From NCBI GenBank assembly GCA_029531795.1, contig JAPEIS010000009.1, forward strand, positions 1,116,001 through 1,180,000: a DNA stretch of 64,000 nucleotides. Direction: 5' to 3'. How positions within the stretch are numbered: the stretch's first letter is position 1; each line of letters opens with the position of its first letter. Made by a program: the position numbers and the translations under genes. The DNA is from Sclerotinia nivalis. Its lineage: Eukaryota; Ascomycota; Leotiomycetes; Helotiales; Sclerotiniaceae. Under the pieces are notes generated by a model. That model was not told the DNA's origin. It was given only the letters and a program-made list of their open reading frames with translations, and did no database searches. Of this stretch, positions 59,866-64,000 are shown piece after piece.

Positions 59866-61580
59866 AGAATAAAGGGGAAAATTTTGTTCAGTGTTTTTTT
59901 TTTCTTTGGAGGGAGTCGAAAGTGCTGGGCGTGAGCACTAGTTTCATATATAGTTTTGATTAGTTTTCTTCTTCCTACTTCTTATTTTGTATGGGTAGTT
60001 GTAGTTGTTGGTTGGGAAACAATGTATTCGTTTTGGATGTTAGGGTTTGTGTCGGGAAGTGGGAAAATGGGAAAATGGGAAAATGGGCGAGCGAAGGGGT
60101 TGGAAATGTTTATCCATGGATTTCTTTGAATACATGAACTTTTGTGTCTGGTTTTCTTATATTTAGGATGATATGGTTATTCCTTTGATCGTATGTTCTT
60201 CATAAATTGTGATATTGTGATGCGATAAGTAGATGGGGTTATACTTATGACGTGGGTATGAACAGCACTACTGGTGCGTGGATGATGGCAACATAGGTAT
60301 GTTTTGATCTGGTGTTGGATGCCCTCCATCCCAACTACAACATCTGGCCCCGGTATGACCAGCAAAAATCCTACGAATATAAGCAACACTTGTTATATCA
60401 AAACTCCTCCATCATACCACACCAACATCCGCGGGCCCCCTCCCCAAATTTAACAGGCCGAACTTCCTCCACCATACTCTTCCTCACCATCTTCCCTCTC
60501 CAAGACGCCCTGGCTCTTCATCGTCGTGCTTTGTACGGCACCATCTCCCCGGCAGTTGGGACATCTTTTTTTCTTTCTTCTCTATTTTATCTGTTGCTTC
60601 GCCGACGCAGCCTTGAGGTGTGGAAGTTTCGGTGCAGAGGATGATGTGTTTGGTTGGGATGGTGTGGTGGTAGGTTTTTTAGTGGTGGGGGTATGAGGGG
60701 ATGGGGGATGGGTTGAACGGGAGGTATGGTGAGGTGGGGGTGAGGTTTGGATTTGGATTTGGATTTGTAAATGGGTAGGCTTATAAGTTTGGGGTTGATG
60801 TAGATTTTGGGTTTTGAAGATTGGTGTGAGGTAGGGAGAGAAGCTGTTAAATATGATGGAAATAAGAGTACGAACACAAGGAATCACAGTCATGATGTGC
60901 TTGTTTGTGTGAATATTTTTATGGCGTTATGTCCACGTAGTGATATTCATACGGTTTTTCCTTAACTACAATATTACTTTCATATTGTGTAATTGAGATT
61001 CACAGTTTCATGAATACTCCATGATGTTTAATTTCGGGTGATGATGCATCGTCATGAATGCATCTCGCGGACCATGGCTGACTTCAATCATGAAGGGAGT
61101 TCGGGTTTGTAAAGAGCTTAAGAAGAAAAAGTATGATAGAATGAATTAAAATGAATGCAGATTGTATTTGGATGGTGATGTGTATCATCATGAATCTTTG
61201 AAAGCATGAGATGTATCGGAAGGCTCGTCGGTTGGGTTTGGATGTAGGTTCATTGAGGCTCATCAAACCCTTCTCTTCTGTATCGTAACTATACGAAGTA
61301 AGGAGAGAAAATGTACTACATAATAGATGCGAAGAATGATTTTCAATACATTCATTTAGTGTAAATAATCCAGTGTCATGAATGGTGTTCTTATTTTTTC
61401 AATCTTCAATGACTTGCAACCGACCCTATATTTCGACGGCAAGCACGTGATATTCAGCTAAGAATTTCGCTTACGACTAGCGCTTTTCGCACACAAATCT
61501 CCATTCCAATTTTCCTGCTCGAACTTTTTTCCAACAACCAACGACGACGACAAATCCAGGTTCCTCACCAAGCCGACAAG
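59866..61580. other. Intergenic stretch upstream of RPL26
   Basis: Minus-strand frame 60893-60582 begins with ATG (MTVIPCVRTLISIIFN) and ends APKLPHLKAASAKQQIK. Most of it is Pro/Thr/Gln low complexity, so I do not call it. A further frame below its stop reads RCPNCRGDGAV, possibly chance. GGGAAAAT repeats lie at 60058-60088. The last 200 bp carry CACGTG (61445-61450) and pyrimidine-rich leader sequence of RPL26. Confidence 0.45.
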
Positions 61581-62151
61581 ATGACGAAGATCAACACCTG
61601 TATGTACTATCAATCAGTCATTACTGCGATTCCGCGCGAACAACAATTCAATTGTGCCAATAATTCAATGAGATCGCAAAGCTAATGAAGATTTTTCCAC
61701 AGCCCTCCACTCCTCAAGGAGAAAGTCCCGCAAGGCTCATTTTGATGCCCCATCCAGCGTCAGACGTACCATCATGAGCGCTCCTTTGAGCAAGGAACTC
61801 CGCGAGAAGTACAACGTGCGTATACTTCATCTGCGACAATGTTATTTTTCTCATCTGACTAATATTTTCCAGGTCCGCTCCATCCCAATCAGAAAGGATG
61901 ATGAGGTTACCATCGTTCGTGGCTCCAACAAGGGTTCCGAGGGAAAGGTCACTTCCGTTTACCGTCTCAAATACATCATCCACATCGAGCGTGTCGTCAA
62001 GGAGAAGTCCTCTGGACAATCCGTTCCCCTCGGTATCCACCCATCCAAGGTCATCATCACCAAGTTGAAGTTGGACAAGGATCGTGAGAACATCCTTGAG
62101 CGCATCAAGACCGGTCGTGAGATCAAGGAGAAGTTGAAGAGCAAGGCATAA
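61581..62151 (+). CDS. RPL26: 60S ribosomal protein L26 (uL24)
   Basis: Large-subunit ribosomal protein near the polypeptide exit tunnel. Three exons: 61581-61599, 61703-61815 and 61873-62151 (introns 103 and 57 bp) give 136 residues, the normal length. The tiny first exon (MTKINT plus one base) is typical of fungal ribosomal-protein genes. Hallmarks are [39 protein letters not shown], the KOW motif [18 protein letters not shown], and [17 protein letters not shown] near the end. The C-terminus (KEKLKSKA) is basic. Codon use is strongly biased toward C-ending and optimal codons (GTC, AAG, ATC), as expected for a highly expressed gene and unlike most neighbours. A CACGTG box lies about 130 bp upstream. 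Confidence 0.96.
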
Positions 62152-62752
62152 ATTTGGCATATAAAATGGGTTGGGATTGGCGTGCTTTCGATCAGCGTTA
62201 CATGCATTAATCCCTGGCTTCTGCCAGCTGGATGTGCTAGGCATAGTCAAATGAAACATTATGGCCATTTCACATCCTTCGTGCTTGCACGTCTGGTATC
62301 ATTGTGAAATGCTCCATGGGAGTCCTCCCGAAGCAAAAAGTGTCTCTCGACACTTGTGACAATATGATGTTGTGTTGTTGATTGCTATACCTGCTTTGGG
62401 AGGACTGACCCCTCGACTAACTTGCTTTAGGATTATTGTGACATACAGTTCCATTTTCGTGATCGTTTACGCTTATATATCACCTTGTTGACATCTTCAC
62501 TATTGTTTTCGAGATAAATGATGAGCGAAGAAGAAATACAAAGTTTTTATTATTATGAAGGAAACTTTCTTGCCTGCAGACTTTCTTTTAGATTTCACTA
62601 AAATCCCTGAAAAATGAGAGTTTGATGGTGAGGGACATAATTATTGTTTTATGATTGTGCTATCTATTCATCTTGTCGAAAACGGATTTCGATCATTAAA
62701 ATTGTCCCACGAATTTTGATGGCTTATTAGAGAATATATCCGTCATACAAAA
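62152..62752. other. Convergent 3' region between RPL26 and the SDR gene
   Basis: About 600 bp of AT-rich 3' flanks. No gene seen. Confidence 0.6.
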
Positions 62753-63913
62753 TCAAAACTTCTCAACAAATGGTCTTACATCCAATTCCTGAGTAAAGTG
62801 TGATCTGTGCTGTGTGTGCAAATACCAATATGCATCCGCAATCTATAAATTTTGCCGTTAGTCGTGTCAATGGCAACATCCACATACAAAGTACTTACAG
62901 CTTCAGGCTTAATCTTTCCGTCCTCAACTCCTCCATTAACCTCCCATCCCTTGGTTTTGGGAATGTCAATCACACCATCAATGATTGCATGCGCAACATG
63001 TACCCCCTTAGGACCAAATTCCCTAGCTAAACTTTGTGTGGTGGCTCTCAAAGCGAATTTCCCACTCGCGAATGAGGACATCTGAGCACCGCCTCTTAGT
63101 GATGCTGTAGCTCCCGTAACGATTAAGGATGGTGGGTGTGGAGAATCAGCGACGGAATCCAGGAGGAGTGGTAGAGCTTCCTGCGCAAAAAGGTAAAATC
63201 CCTTTCTGTTCGTCGATTTTTGGATTGTTAGCGCTTGTTCTTTATTGTCCTGCCCAGCGACGCAATGGACGAAAGAAATCGAGCATCATATGAATATTCC
63301 TAGGCCCCATACACTTTTTGATGACCCAGTTCAGATTTGACAATCAAATGCTAGAATGCCTAGAATTGGACAGGAGGTATACTCTAGTGTGCGATTCATT
63401 TCGTCCAATGTGTGCCAGCATATATACCACTCATCCATATGGAAAAGTAACAACATACCCATTACTCTGATACCCCGCCTCATAGTCCTCCAAACTCAAC
63501 TCCAAAAACGGCTTCCTCACAAACTTGCCTCCTACATTGTAAATTGCAGCAGCCAATTTCAAAGAACCGTACTCTTTCTTTATTTGCTCGAATGCGTTGG
63601 ATATGGAGGAGGGATCCGACACGTCGGTGCTGATTCCTATGGCTTGTCCGCCGGATGAGGTGATTGCTTTTATGGTGGGTTCGTAGTTGGCGGGGTCGCG
63701 GGCTAGGAGAACCACCGGGTAGGATTGCGCGAATTTGAGGGCGACGGAATGGCCTGGGGAGGGAGAGGGGTGTTAGATTTTTTCTTTGTCATTGAGGCAA
63801 GTAAATATCAGAATGTCCAGTTGTTGTTGGCACATTTGAAGGGAATAGATTGACATACCGGTACCTGCACCCACACCGGCGATAATGCTGAAGAACTTGC
63901 TAGATGGAGCCAT
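62753..63913 (-). CDS. Short-chain dehydrogenase/reductase family protein with Phe in the YxxxK site
   Basis: Rossmann-fold NAD(P)-binding protein. Four exons: 63913-63859, 63753-63459, 63205-62899 and 62842-62753 (introns 105, 253 and 56 bp), all with GTATG/GTAAGT donors, give 248 residues. The cofactor loop is GVGAGTG (residues about 13-19), crossing the first junction. VVLLARDPANYEPTI follows, then STDVSD (acidic adenine-site motif) and IYNVGGKF in place of NNAG. The serine region is TGATASLRGG, and the usual Tyr of YxxxK is Phe in SSFASGKFALRA. The Lys is kept, and LAREFGPKGVHVAH is normal. Fungi have a known SDR subgroup with this substitution, so it may be non-catalytic or use another residue. 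The C-terminus HTQHRSHFTQELDVRPF supports the last exon. Substrate unknown. Confidence 0.83.
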
Positions 63914-64000
63914 GTTTTTATTACTAGATGTATAACTTCAAATGGGTGAGAAAAATGTAGATGAGGGTATAGAAGGAAAGAAAACAGATCACTTTATATT
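63914..64000 (-). promoter_or_regulatory. Start of the SDR gene upstream region
   Basis: Only 87 bp of upstream sequence is in the window, so control elements cannot be judged. Confidence 0.4.

Noticed and set aside
60582..60893. Minus-strand frame beginning MTVIPCVRTLISIIFN
   Set aside because: Has an ATG but is mostly Pro/Thr/Gln low complexity; the end block and the nearby CPNC frame do not join cleanly.

Overview
The window reads as nuclear DNA of a filamentous ascomycete. Genes are well separated, many have several short introns (46-253 bp) with GTATGT/GTAAGT-type donors and CTNA-type branch regions, and the proteins (CRH-type GH16, DFG5/DCW1-type GH76, WSC mucins, a STAND/NLR protein with a fungal N-terminal domain) are typical of Pezizomycotina. 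The AT-rich spacers and gene repertoire suggest Leotiomycetes, perhaps Sclerotiniaceae (Botrytis/Sclerotinia relatives); that placement is inference, not something the sequence proves.

Layout. 0-0.65 kb: broken coding remnant on the minus strand. 1.9-6.8 kb: conserved housekeeping genes: ORC6 (-) and an SSP120-like EF-hand protein (+) sharing a divergent promoter, then TYW2/TRM12 (-). 6.8-15.3 kb: gene-poor stretch with one tRNA-Trp, a broken cysteine-rich gene and one candidate small two-exon gene. 15.4-18.3 kb: a large tripartite DENN protein (+). 20.7-23.6 kb: a STAND/NB-ARC-TPR gene (-) with two apparent inactivating lesions, divergent from EME1 (+, 24.2-26.2 kb) across about 650 bp holding a perfect CACGTG palindrome. 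27.1-32.7 kb: a charged membrane-associated hypothetical protein (-), a secreted class II-like haem peroxidase (+) and a mitochondrial HTD2-like hot-dog dehydratase (-). 33.5-41.1 kb: two Myb/SANT-domain genes flanking 5.4 kb without a recognisable gene. 45-59.9 kb: three cell-wall genes in one orientation: a CRH-type GH16 chitin-glucan transglycosylase with CBM18, a GH76 DFG5/DCW1-type enzyme, and a very long WSC/mucin-like wall protein that appears to be split by a frameshift. 61.6-63.9 kb: RPL26 (+) and a variant short-chain dehydrogenase (-).

How the genes fit together. Most of the window is core cell biology (replication origin licensing, tRNA modification, crossover resolution, mitochondrial fatty-acid synthesis, ribosome). 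The 45-60 kb block has a common theme: Crh enzymes link chitin to glucan, Dfg5/Dcw1 enzymes help anchor GPI proteins in the wall, and WSC/mucin proteins are the kind of cargo so anchored. The most unusual objects are the broken NLR gene, the split mucin gene whose shared repeat motif links both halves, and several small cysteine-containing reading frames in the gene-poor stretches. All exon structures were deduced by eye from splice signals, frame continuity and family knowledge.
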